Assembly (NCBI GenBank): GCA_014529385.2
Contig: CM043967.1
Span: 86,603,278 to 86,667,277, forward strand
Length of the DNA stretch: 64,000 bases
Direction of reading: 5' to 3'
From: Adiantum capillus-veneris
Taxonomy: Eukaryota > Streptophyta > Polypodiopsida > Polypodiales > Pteridaceae
The position numbers and the translations under genes are program-made. The notes beneath the pieces were generated by a model that did no database searches, had not been told where the DNA came from, and was given only the letters and a program-made list of their open reading frames with translations. Numbering within the stretch: the stretch's first letter is position 1; each line of letters opens with the position of its first letter. Below are positions 48,667 through 58,107 of the stretch, piece by piece.

Positions 48667-49560
48667 ACTATCCGTGATTGGCCTGATTTGAAGAATTTCC
48701 ATGAAGTTAGAAGCTTTTTGGGATTGAGTTTGTAGTGCAGGCGGTTCATTCGAAAGTTTGCAGAGGTTACTTCTCCTTTGCATATCTTGACACAGAAAGG
48801 AGTCCCTTTCTCGTGGGGACCCACAGAGGTGACTGCCTTTCAGACATTTAAAGAGAAATTGACTACGGGACCAATTTGGACTTTGCCGGACTTGTAGAAG
48901 TCATTGGAAGTATATTGTGATGCTTGTGGTCGTAGTCAGGGTGCAGTCTTAATGAAAGAAGGCCATGTCATTGCTTACGAGAGCCGATTGTTCTCAATGC
49001 CAGAATTGAGAGCACAGATTTATGAGAAAGAGCTTTTGGCGGTTATCCATGCTCTTACTCAGTGGCGGCATTACCTACTCGGAGCGGATTTTACTGTCTT
49101 CACAGACCATCAGAGTTTATACTACTTCTTGTCACACAAGCAGCTTTCGGAAAAGCAGATGAGGTGGGTGAACTTCTTGTCACAGTTTCACTTCCAGATT
49201 GTCCATGTGCAGGGATCGAAGGATTTGGTGGTAGATGCTTTGTCTCGGAAGCCGTTGGTGCTGTCTATTTCCGCGATACATCATAGGAGCTTCGAGGATA
49301 TGGTCGATCAATATGCCACGAATACAGATTTTGTAGACATTTTCGCACGGATACGGGATGGGAAGACAGTAGCGGGATATTGCATTCGGGATGGCTACTT
49401 GATGAGGAAAACCATGTTGTGCGTTACACAACCGTTGAGGGAAAAGGTTATGACCGAATGCCACTGTCCACCTTGTACGGGTCCCCGCGGCATTGCTACC
49501 ACCTTGAAACGGGTAGAGAGATACTTCTATTGGCGGAGTCTCAAGAAGGATGTGGACTAG
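48667..49560 (+). pseudogene. GYP-F1 RNase H and integrase zinc-binding domain
   Basis: After stops at 48,664, 48,736 and 48,895, the frame at 48,904-49,560 (218 residues) gives VYCDACGRSQGAVLMKEGHV and YEKELLAVIHALTQWRHYLL, then TVFTDHQSLYYFLSHKQLSE and DLVVDALSRKPLVL (RNase H). The integrase finger start CHCPPCTGPRGIATTLKRVE follows. The second His of the finger is replaced (GPRG for GHHG), and the Cys pair comes after a TAG at 49,558. Confidence 0.82.
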
Positions 49561-50490
49561 TTTGTGCGCAGTTGCTTGGTATGCTAGAAGGTTAAGTTTG
49601 ACAGGCATAAAGCACAGGGATTGTTACAGCTTTTTCCCATACCCACCTGCCCCTGGGAAAGTATTGCAATGGATTTCATTTTTGATCTCCCGAGAACACA
49701 GGGTGGTCACTATGGTATTTGGACTGTTATTGACAGATTTAGCAAGCAGGCTCATTTCATTCCAGTGAAGAAAACAGTCAAGCAGAATCACTTAGCGAGA
49801 CTGTTTGTGGCCCAGATCTTTCGATTACATGGCATGCCCGAGACGATTGTCTCCGACAAAGACCCCAGATTTACGAGTTTGTTTTGGAAGGCAATTTGGG
49901 AGAACATTGGCACGCGGTTGCAGTTCTCGTCATCTTTTCACCCGTAGACTGACGAGCGATCGAAGATTGCGAATTCAGTGGTTTTAGATTTATTGAAGTC
50001 TTACATCTCAAATCAGAAGACTCAATGGGAAAAGTTTCTACCTTTGGTGGAATTTGCCTGCAACAACACGATACACTCTTCGACGGGGAAGGTGCCATTT
50101 GAGATTATTGAAGGTGCTGTGAAGGTTCCACCCTTCCTAAGCACAAAAAATAAGATTTTTGAAGCCGATGAGTATACGCGCGACTTGGACACGGCTTTTG
50201 CCAAGGTCCGCGAGGCTTTGCAGAAATCTCTAGAAAGACAAAAAGGCAGCGGATCACCATCGTCGCGATTTGAAATTGAAGGAGAATGATTGGGTGTTCT
50301 TACGTTTTGAGAAGGCACGCCTGAGAAAGAAGAAGCGAAAAGAGAGGCTTTTTCCAAAGCTTAGTATGAGATACTACGGACCTTTCCAAATCTCCGAAAA
50401 GATCAATGATGTCTCCTTCCGACTAAAGTTGCCTGACACTTGGAGGATTCACAATGCATTTCATGTGAAGTCTCTTGAAACCTTGTAAAG
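49561..50490 (+). pseudogene. GYP-F1 integrase core and C-terminal domain
   Basis: 49,621-49,947 has WESIAMDFIFDLPRTQGGHY (first Asp) and TIVSDKDPRFTSLFWKAIWE (second Asp), then reaches SSSFHP before a TAG. The catalytic Glu region is damaged (TDERSKIANS for TDGQSEIANS), so the Glu is lost. 49,978-50,289 and 50,270-50,488 continue with [20 protein letters not shown] and [20 protein letters not shown], with frameshifts between. Confidence 0.8.
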
Positions 50491-50740
50491 GTGATGTGCC
50501 CGAAGATGGGGAGCCTGATGAGCAACCCGAAGTGGAAGAAAACGAGGAGATCGTTGTTCCTGAACAAATATTGGCACATAAGGACAGAGAGAATAAGGGT
50601 AAAGTGAGAAGGCGGTTCTTGGTTAAATTCAAGAACTATCCTGCATTGGATACGGAGTGGATGGAGGAGGAGGATCTAGCAGATACTCCTCAGATTGTGA
50701 AATTTTATCTTGAAGCTTTTTGGTTTAGCATAGTCTACTT
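50475..50740 (+). pseudogene. GYP-F1 chromodomain
   Basis: The frame reads [40 protein letters not shown] and [20 protein letters not shown], then KFYLEAFW. It shows the three chromodomain blocks with the aromatic positions F, Y and W. The open frame runs on to 50,891 but homology with GYP-B shows the coding part ends near 50,735. Confidence 0.8.
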
Positions 50741-51330
50741 CAAATGGAACCCCGAATTAAGCTTGGCCGGAGATCTGGTGCAATGGGTTGCACAAGAGCG
50801 GAGTTACTCCGCTCCTTTGTCAACAGATGCCTCGATTTTGAATACTAGAGTCACTGATGTCTCTTTGAGCTTTAGGGATACTGAAAGCTGACAGTATTCT
50901 GCTGTATGACTTTATGAAATGGAATTCCGGATAATATGAAGCTAATTTGGTCTTGACTTGTTTAAGTGCAGGAACTGATAGACGAAATGATTGCAGCATT
51001 TTGGTCTGAATGATCTCGATAGCCATGGTTGGAATAGGTATTAGTCAATCGGGCATCTATGAGGTCTTGAGTGGATCTAGATGCCATTGCTAATCGCATT
51101 TCCGATAAATCATGGTTTGAGATCCGAATGAATGTTAAATGTGATTATCATGTGATGTCCTGTGATGTCAAGTGATGTCCTGTGATGTGACTGTCGATTG
51201 GTACATGTGCTAGATGTGTGTTCCTAGTGCGTTGATACTAACTGTTCAGTGTCTGCTAAGATAGTTTATGGCTTCTGTCTATTTTGCAGGAGTAATCGAG
51301 GGCGATTACAATGCTTTCAAGAGAGGGGTA
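50741..51330 (+). other. GYP-F1 3' untranslated region and polypurine tract
   Basis: It contains a short tandem of the phrase tgtgatgtc(a/c)(t/a)gtgatgtcc at about 51,148-51,192 (three to four copies). It ends with agggcgattacaatgctttcaagagagggg-type sequence, the polypurine tract at 51,315-51,330. No frame is supported. Confidence 0.7.
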
Positions 51331-51525
51331 TGTCACAAACTGGTGACGTGGCTGCCCAGTGCACACTCATATGCACCTGCCCTTGGCCACAAATGATGAG
51401 GTGGCAGATTTACAGAAATGCTAACGTGGCTAGTTGCCGGTAGGACTGGCACGTGGCAGGTTGTACGGACGCCCGGAAATCGCAGCGGGAATTGCGGCAA
51501 CAGGAAAGCAAGATTTGCAGCAGTA
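51331..51525 (+). repeat. GYP-F1 3' LTR, first 195 bp only
   Basis: It starts TGTCACAAACTGGTGACGTG and matches the reverse complement of 39,882 back to about 39,690 with few differences. It breaks off near gatttgcag, where integrase sequence of GYP-F2 begins. Confidence 0.82.
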
Positions 51526-52545
51526 CACAATTGCTTGGTATGCCAAAGGTCAAGCTTTGACAGGCATAAAGCATAGGGAATGTTACAACCTTTACCCATA
51601 CCCACCTGCCTTTGGAAAAGTATTGCAATGGATTTCAATTTTGATCTTCAGAAAACATAGCGTGGACACGATTGTTTATGGCCCAGATCTTCAGATTACA
51701 TGGCATGTCTGAGACGATTGTCTCCGACAGAGACCCCAGATTGTCGAGCTTGTTTTGGAAGGCTATTTGGGAGAACATTAGCATGTAGTTGCAGTTCTTG
51801 TCATCGTTCCACCCGCAGACCGACGGGCAATCAGAGATTGCTAATTCAATAGTGCCTGATTTGTTAAAGTCTTCTTCTTCGAATCTGAAGACTTCATGGG
51901 AACATGGTTTTTACCTTTGGTGGAATATGCCTACAGAAACACTAGTAACTCTTAGATGGGGAAGGTGCCATTTGAGATTATTGAATTCGGTATGAAGGTT
52001 TCGCCCTTAGCACGAAAGATAAGATTTTTCTTTGAAGCCGACCAGTTCACGAGGGACTTGGACTTGGTCCGGAAAGCTTTGCAGAAATCTCAGAAAAAGG
52101 CAGCAGATCGATATCGTCGCGATTTGAAATTGAAGGAGAACGATTGGGTGCTCTTACATCTTGAGAAGGCACGCCTGAGAAAGAAAAAGGGAAAGGAGCG
52201 GCTTTCTCAAAAGCTTAGTACGTGATACTACGGACCTTTCCAGATTTCTCAAAAGATAAATGATGTCTCCTCTAGATTGAAGCTGCCCCACACTTGGAGA
52301 CTTCACAATGTTTTCATGTGAGTCTCTTGAATCCTTTTAAAGGTGATGTGCTTGAAGATAGGGAAACGAGCAGATACTCGTTCGAGAACAGATATTGGCA
52401 CAGAAAGATAAAAAGATTAAAGGTAAAGCGATAAGACGGTTCTTGGTTAAATTCAAGACCTACTCTGCATTGGATGCGAAGTGAATGGAGAAGGAGGACT
52501 TGGCAGATACTCCTCGGAGTGTGAATCTTTACCTCGAAGTGGATT
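51526..52545 (+). pseudogene. GYP-F2 integrase core/C-terminal remnant and chromodomain relic
   Basis: Frames give KVLQWISILIFRKHSVDTIV, FHPQTDGQSEIANSIVPDLL (51,789-51,995, catalytic Glu kept) and RDLKLKENDWVLLHLEKARL with RKKKGKERL (51,956-52,225). In pieces they also give a chromodomain stretch near 52,400-52,500 (FLVKFKTYSALDAK before a stop). A deletion of about 130 bp removes part of the core near 51,670. Confidence 0.75.
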
Positions 52546-53120
52546 AGCATAGTCTATTCTAAATGGAACCCCGAACTCAGCTTGGGTGGAATCTCGTGCA
52601 GCGGGTATGCACAAGAGGGGAGTCGCTCCGCTCCTTTGTCAAGAGATTGCCTCGATTTTTGATACTAAAGTCACTGATGTCTCTTTTGAGTTTCAGGGAT
52701 ACTGTGAGCTGACAGTATTTTGCTGAATGACTTTATGAACTGGAATTCCTGAACATGATACTGACTTGTTCTTGACTTGTTTAAGTGCAGGAATCGATAG
52801 ACGAAATGACTGCAGCATTTCGGTCTGAACGATCTCGATAGACATGGTTGCAATAAGGATTAGTCAATCGGGCATCTGTGATTGCTAAATATGTTGCTGA
52901 TTAATCATGGTTTGAGATCCGAATGAATTTGTGAATGTGATTTGTCATGTGATATCCTGTGATGTCAAGTGATGTCCTGTGATGTCATGTGATGTGGCTG
53001 TCGATTGGTACATGTGCTAGATGTGTGTTCCTAGTGCGTCGGTACTAACAGTCAGTGTCTGCTAAGACAGTTCATGGCTTCTGTTTGTTTTGCAGGCGTA
53101 ATCGAGGGCGATTACAATAC
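52546..53120 (+). other. GYP-F2 3' untranslated region
   Basis: It matches 50,735-51,314 of GYP-F1, with the same tgtgatgtc tandem (about 52,945-52,995), including one extra unit. No frame is supported. Confidence 0.65.
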
Positions 53121-53136
53121 TTTCAAGAGGGGGGTA
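53121..53136 (+). other. GYP-F2 polypurine tract
   Basis: tttcaagaggggggta lies directly before TGTCACAAATCGG. Confidence 0.85.
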
Positions 53137-53735
53137 TGTCACAAATCGGTGATGTGGCATAGCCATTTGGGCAGGAGAAACCACACACCGGCTGATGTGG
53201 CAGCAGTCATGGATTTCATGCTGAAAATGTTGACGTGGCAGTACGACTATTTTCGGAAATCGCGGCGTAATTTGCAAAAGCTGGTTGACGTTGCATGCTG
53301 TACGGAATTCCGCATTTTGCGTTGGGGGAAAAGCAGCTAAAATCCTACGCAATTGCTGAGGAGCGTTTTGGGAAAACTTGCTTTATTTTAAGCCTAGTTT
53401 AGAGGCATTGCTTTATGAAGCTTTTGATTTTTGAAGCTTTTGGGGCTTTGCTTTTAGCATCCCTTGTAACCTTTATAAAGAACCCAAAAGGGCTCCCTCT
53501 GCATAGCATCTGGATGCAGAGTCTGAGAGTAAGAGCCTCCCACTCCCTTGTACTTTGAGTTGCAGATTAATATAAAAAGAAATACCGAAAGGGGCGCCAG
53601 TCTTTGGGGCCAACATCTCTAGGCACGGAACTCCGCTGGGCTGTGTCGAATCAATTGTGAACTGTGAACTGTTTTGAAGTGAATTCTTGTCGTGTCGCGC
53701 TAGAATCTTGAGTTGGAGTGTCCAAGTCTGTTACA
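53137..53735 (+). repeat. GYP-F2 3' LTR, complete
   Basis: It runs from TGTCACAAATCGGTG to CAAGTCTGTTACA, 599 bp. It has U3 repeats (53,140-53,320), TATA-like taatataaaaag at 53,569, then gaaataccgaaaggggc and tctttggggcc. It lacks the CT expansion of the F1 LTR. The right flank is GYP-A-like pol sequence. Confidence 0.85.
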
Positions 53736-55443
53736 TAGTCATGTGCATCGTGCAAGACGGTTGTCCGGAGAGAGGGCAACACACATAGACGGTGACGAAA
53801 ATATAACAAACCATCACGAATGAGATAATTGCTCGGCCCTTGGGAAGCAAGAGCTTGCAACCATTGCTTACCAAACTTGGAATCTGCTTACTGGTTCTTC
53901 ATGCTATCGAAAGACACACCCTGAAGAGAAACTGTGGATCTTGACTCAAGAGCCAAAATTTGTCCTTTGCGACTTAACGCATCTGCAACATGGTTAGCTT
54001 TTCCAGGCACATACTCAATCAAACCACTAAATTGCTCAAAAATTGTGACCACTGTGTTTGGCGATCACTCCAATGTGCACTAGGCATAGACTGGAGCCAC
54101 TTGAGGGCTTGGTGATCTGTGCGAACTTTGAACTCTCTACCACACAGAAAATGCTTCCAATGCTTAAGAGAGTGAATGACAGATAAAGTCCTTTATCATT
54201 AACTGAATAGTTCTTTTCTGCACTATTGAACTTTCGACTAAGGAAAGCAACTGGACGACCATGCTGTTGAAGCACATCGCCTATGGCGACATTGCTCGCA
54301 TCCGTCCATACCTCAAAGGGATCATCCCAAGAGGCAAGGATGAGACATGGCGCTTCTGTCACGGCAACCTTGAGAGCTGCGAAAGCCTCAATGGTTGCCT
54401 CGGGCCAACCCACTCGCTGTCTCAAAACATCAGCCATGGGTGTGGCAATGCGTGCAAAATTCTCTATGTGCGAACTATATGCTTGACATAAACCAAGAAA
54501 AGAACGCACATCATATGCAGTTTTGGGCAAATCCCAATTCCGTACCTGTTCCACCTTAGCGGGGTCTAGCTTGACACCTTCTGCAGAAATGATCTGACCC
54601 AGATAAGTAACTTCAGTGAAAAAAAACTCAGATTTCTTAGCTGCAATGTACAGCTGACACTCATCCAAACGGTTTAATACCCTTTCTACATCCTTTTCAT
54701 GTTGTTCCCACGATGCAAAAAAAAGAGAATATCATCAAGAAAGATGAACACACATACACCAACCATATTGCCAAAACGGCCTACCATGAGACGATACTCT
54801 TTTCTACCCGCTGCAACTGGAGGACCATGCTGCTGAAGCACAACGCCTATGGCGACATTGCTCGTATCCGTCCATACCTCAAAGGGATCATCCCAAGAGG
54901 CAAGGAAGAGACACGGCGCTTCTGTCACCTCAACCTTGAGAGCTGCGAAAGACTCAATGGCTGCCTCAGACAAATGCACGTGCTGTTGGCGAGTCTTTAC
55001 CCCTTTCAAAACATCAGTCATGGGTGCGGCAATGCATGCAAAATTCTCTATGTGCGAACTATATGCTTGACATAAATCAAGAAAAGAACGCACATCATGT
55101 GCAGTTTTTGCAAATCCCAATTACGTACCTGTTCCACCTTCGCGGGGTCTAGCTTGACGCCTTCTGTAGAAATGGTATAACCAAGATAAGTAACTTGAGT
55201 GAAAAAAAACTCAGATTTCTTAGCTGCAATGTACAACTGACATTCATCCAAACGGTTTAATACCCTTTCTACATCCTTTTCATGTTGTTCCCACGATGCA
55301 GAAAAAAAGAGAATATCATCAAGAAAGATGAACACACATACACCAACCATATTGCCAAAAAAGCCTACCATGAGACGGTACTCTTTTCTGCCCACTGCAA
55401 CTGGATGACCATGCTGCTGAAGCACAGCGCCTATGGCAACATT
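53736..55443 (-). pseudogene. GYP-A-like RNase H/RT fragment with a ~585-bp tandem duplication
   Basis: Minus-strand frames show the integrase/RNase H end (53,651-53,860, LASQGPSNYLIRDGLLYFRH), RNase H and RT thumb (54,036-54,668, MDECQLYIAAKKSEFFFTEV) and two more copies of the RT thumb/RNase H start (54,686-55,120 and 55,048-55,425). At each repeat joint RNase H (VLQQHGHPVA) is fused to RT palm (FGNMVGVCVFIFLDDILFFS). LTRs, gag and integrase core are absent. Confidence 0.8.
54211..55443 (-). repeat. Tandem duplication of an RT/RNase H segment, period about 585 bp
   Basis: The phrase actcttttctgcccactgca, with its continuation gaccatgctg(c/t)tgaagcaca, occurs at about 54,211, 54,798 and 55,381. 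Between the second and third the two units can be followed base by base with few differences. Confidence 0.8.
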
Positions 55444-55764
55444 TGTTAGGAATGGGATTGTGCTAGCTAGGGTGGATGAAAGAGAGACATAATGTTAATG
55501 TGTGAATGTGTGTGTAAGCAAGATTATCACTCAAGTGAATTAGGTTCCAAGATAGAATTAGCTTGGACTCATAAACACAATCTTGAGTATTGACTTAGCT
55601 TAGCACAAGCTCACCACAGACAAGCATGTAGTGCAAAATAGTGTTGTGTTTGTTCATTCATGAAATGAGCTTTAAGTAGCTCTACAACTTTGCTCCATAG
55701 CATGTGGGATAATTCCACTCTCCTCTCCTTGACTCACACTTTAGGACAAAGCTCACACTTTACA
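55444..55764 (-). repeat. COP-2 3' LTR (copia-type)
   Basis: It runs from TGTTAGGAATGGG to CACACTTTACA, 321 bp. To its right, plus atgctccccttgagg is the complement of a polypurine tract. It is AT-rich and unlike the gypsy LTRs here. The matching 5' LTR is not in the window. Confidence 0.65.
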
Positions 55765-56085
55765 ATGCTCCCCTTGAGGTTTGGACTATGACAAAGTACT
55801 GAAGATGCAATATCCACACAGGATGATAATATCAGTGTCCACACAGGATGGTGATATCCACACAGGAAAATAAAAGTCCTCCCCTACAAGTAGAGAGTTT
55901 GCATCTTCAAAATGGGTCTTCTTTAAAGACAAGGTTGCTCCCGCCTTCATCTTCTTTGTCTTCTACCATGTGAACTGACCCTTTGATAGGTCTCTTCCCT
56001 TCGTGGCTTCTACTGCTGCTTCTATTGCTGCTGCTTTCTCCACTGCTACTGCCTCCATTTGAGTAACATCAAGAAGGAGGGTGTC
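55765..56085 (-). pseudogene. COP-2 interior, part left of GYP-H
   Basis: The minus strand reads from the GYP-H duplication into MEAVAVEKAAAIEAAVEATK, then stops and frame changes. It continues, with the zinc knuckle start at 62,563-62,620, as a copia gag C-terminus. A tandem of gatatccacacagga/gtgtccacacaggat phrases lies at 55,810-55,870. No pol remains, so COP-2 has lost most of its interior. Confidence 0.6.
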
Positions 56086-56469
56086 TGAAACGAACAAGGA
56101 GAAAGGATCTCCCGGCCACACAGACCGCCTACAGATACGCGTCGGACGAACCACCCGACCATAGCCACCATCTGGCAGCTCCCCCGTGCTGGGGCCTGCG
56201 TCCGAGGATGTAGGCGTGCACCTGTAAGACCGAGCGTCCCATACCACCCGGCCTCACCTCCTCGAGGTGACCTCGCGCACTCCTAGCCTCGCGGGCTAAC
56301 CACTGGCACTCTGCCAGTGGGGTCGATAACTGTAAATGAGGCCTTGGCCTCCCTTTTATAATAATGGCCGGCCACATTGGCCGGGTTCACACTACGTTCG
56401 CCCGGACACTGGACACCCATCCCGACGGCATCTGGGCTAGATCCCCTCTCCTGTGAGCGGGACATAACA
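56086..56469 (-). repeat. GYP-H 3' LTR
   Basis: It runs from TGAAACGAACAAGGAG to GGGACATAACA, 384 bp, GC-rich. It contains tataataatggccggcc (56,356-56,374). Confidence 0.92.
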
Positions 56470-56483
56470 TACTTCCCCCCTTA
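56470..56483 (-). other. GYP-H polypurine tract
   Basis: The minus strand aaggggggaagta directly precedes the LTR start TGTTATGTCCC. Confidence 0.85.
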
Positions 56484-56838
56484 AGAACCATTGATGTCCT
56501 CATCAATGAAGTGGGGATATTGAGCCTTCAAAGCTCGAACAGGTTCCCAAATAGCAAACCTTTTGAGATCGGCCCTTCCATTTAATTAAGTACTCGTCAT
56601 AAGCCTTTTGGCGCGAATGACGGGTACGATGATCTAAAACTGCTTCTGGTTCTCGAGGAATATACTCAGTTTGCATATCTTGCCATACATTTTCCTCGAT
56701 AGGCACCACAACGTCGGCTTCGCCCAATTTCTCTTTAAGGCGGCTGACATGAAACATGGATGTACAGTAACATCCGAAGGAAGAGCCAGTTTGTAGGCAA
56801 CTTGGCCAATTTTCTTTGTGATAAAAAACGGACCACAA
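56484..56838 (-). pseudogene. GYP-H chromodomain
   Basis: The frame 56,503-56,838 includes MFHVSRLKEKLGEADVVVPI and EPEAVLDHRTRHSRQKAYDE, then YLIKWKGRS. In a shifted frame the usual end follows (AIWEPVRALKAQYPHFIDED), so a frameshift lies near 56,570. The first 30 residues of the frame are out of phase with the integrase. Confidence 0.8.
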
Positions 56839-57419
56839 TATCTAGCTGAAAGCTTATAATGCTTATCTATTCGCATAGTCTTGGAATCCTTGGGTATCTT
56901 CAGATAAACCCATTGTCCCACATCTAGAGTCCGTGGAGATCTCTTTTGATTAGCATAAGTAGTGACTCGATCACGAGCCGTTCTTATACTATCTTTAGCC
57001 AATTCGAGCATCTCCTGCATGTCATACAGGAAATCACGAGCTTGGCGGTCCTTGACTTTCTCTAAGCCAATAGCAATCGGGGATTTAGGCTCAAATCCAC
57101 ACATCAGCATGAACGGGCTAAATCCAGTAGCAGAATGCTTGCTACTATTATAGGCAAACTCTAACTGTGGAAGATACCTCTCCCAGTCAGATTGCCTATG
57201 AGAGACATAGGCTCTCAACATGTCCTCTAACGTCTGATTCATTCTCTCAGTTTGTCCGTCGGACTCAGGATGGTCAGAAGACGACATACTCAACTTCGTT
57301 TGAAGATGAGCAAACACATCTCGCCAAAATCGGCCAGTGAATTTAGTATCTTGATCACTGACGATATCCTCTGGGAGACCATACAGCTTATAAAGCTGAT
57401 CGACAAATAAAACCGCCAA
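56634..57419 (-). CDS. GYP-H integrase, second half of core and C-terminal domain, 261 residues
   Basis: It contains LPEDIVSDQDTKFTGRFWRD (Asp 22) and DHPESDGQTERMNQTLEDML (Glu 58), giving the D-35-E pair. SATGFSPFMLMCGFEPKSPI and LDVGQWVYLKIPKDSKTMRI follow, then LSARYCGPFFITKKIGQVAY, the GPY/F module. A frameshift near 57,420 separates it from the first catalytic Asp. Confidence 0.88.
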   Translation of the reverse strand: MAVLFVDQLYKLYGLPEDIVSDQDTKFTGRFWRDVFAHLQTKLSMSSSDHPESDGQTERMNQTLEDMLRAYVSHRQSDWERYLPQLEFAYNSSKHSATGFSPFMLMCGFEPKSPIAIGLEKVKDRQARDFLYDMQEMLELAKDSIRTARDRVTTYANQKRSPRTLDVGQWVYLKIPKDSKTMRIDKHYKLSARYCGPFFITKKIGQVAYKLALPSDVTVHPCFMSAALKRNWAKPTLWCLSRKMYGKICKLSIFLENQKQF

Positions 57420-57420
57420 C

Positions 57421-57816
57421 TCATGGCTTTACTGTCGACTTCGTTGGTATAAACTTCGCCATTTTTGTGAGTCTGTCGACCACAACCCAAATAGCGTCAT
57501 TGCCTCGACTAGTATTAGGCAAACCAACGATGAAATCCATGGAAATATTCTGCCACTTGGCATCTGTGATTTCCAATGGGTGTAGCAGGCCAACTTTCCT
57601 AAGGCGCTCTACCTTATTGACCTGACACTGAGCGCATCTCTTCACATAGCTCTCTATGTAATGGCGCATTCTTGGCCAATAGAAATATCGCTTGACCAAA
57701 GCCAAAGTTCTTTGGATGCATGGGTGCCCAGCGCTAGGAACATCGTGGCATTCGCACAAAATCCTTTGTTGAATCTCATCGATTTCCGGCACGCAGACTT
57801 TACCATTTCTAAACAA
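57421..57816 (-). CDS. GYP-H integrase zinc-binding domain and first half of core
   Basis: The frame (131 residues) has CECHDVPSAGHPCIQRTLAL and VKRCAQCQVNKVERLRKVGL (His-His-Cys-Cys finger), then NISMDFIVGLPNTSRGNDAI, with the first catalytic Asp. It ends KFIPTKSTVKP. It is in phase with 57,844-58,107 upstream apart from one stop at 57,841. Confidence 0.87.
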   Translation of the reverse strand: MFRNGKVCVPEIDEIQQRILCECHDVPSAGHPCIQRTLALVKRYFYWPRMRHYIESYVKRCAQCQVNKVERLRKVGLLHPLEITDAKWQNISMDFIVGLPNTSRGNDAIWVVVDRLTKMAKFIPTKSTVKP

Positions 57817-57843
57817 TAGTCCACCTCTAATGGAATATTGTCA

Positions 57844-58107
57844 CTATCTCGTCTCTCCAGCATGACTCACTTGGGTCTCCGGATCACCCAAGCCTGTATG
57901 CGAGTCATGCCCCGCTTCGACCTCGTTCCATATCTTGCCAAAATGGCCATCGGAGCGACATAGCCCTCGGAGAGAGAGATAGAAATCCGTCGAGATTTCA
58001 GCCATAGACAAAGCATTGACCTCAGGAATCCTGCTGAGCGCATTGGCAACTCGATTGTTGGATCCTTTTCTATAACTGATCCGTCCATGCAACAAACGTA
58101 GAGCCAT
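57844..58107 (-). pseudogene. GYP-H RNase H end and integrase lead-in
   Basis: The frame shows GRISYRKGSNNRVANALSRI and PEVNALSMAEIS, the RNase H tail with an NALSR motif. A 75-residue spacer before the integrase finger follows. One frameshift from the RT frame lies at about 58,075. Confidence 0.8.

Larger units (their letters stand above)
46337..51525 (+). mobile_element. GYP-F1: Ty3/gypsy chromovirus, main body on the plus strand
   Basis: Gag, protease, RT, RNase H, integrase, chromodomain, a 3' untranslated region and a polypurine tract (51,315-51,330) run left to right. They end with the first 195 bp or so of a 3' LTR that is cut by the GYP-F2 fragment. The 5' LTR and gag start are at 38,665-39,882 in the opposite orientation. 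Stops and frameshifts are numerous. Confidence 0.85.
51526..53735 (+). mobile_element. GYP-F2: 3' fragment of a second F-family element
   Basis: It starts inside the integrase (equivalent to about 49,570 of F1: ttgcttggtatgc, gacaggcataaagca). It repeats the order integrase core, C-terminal domain, chromodomain, 3' untranslated region, polypurine tract and LTR. Everything upstream of the integrase is missing, so it is a tandem partial copy of an F-family element next to F1. It is more decayed than F1. Confidence 0.82.
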
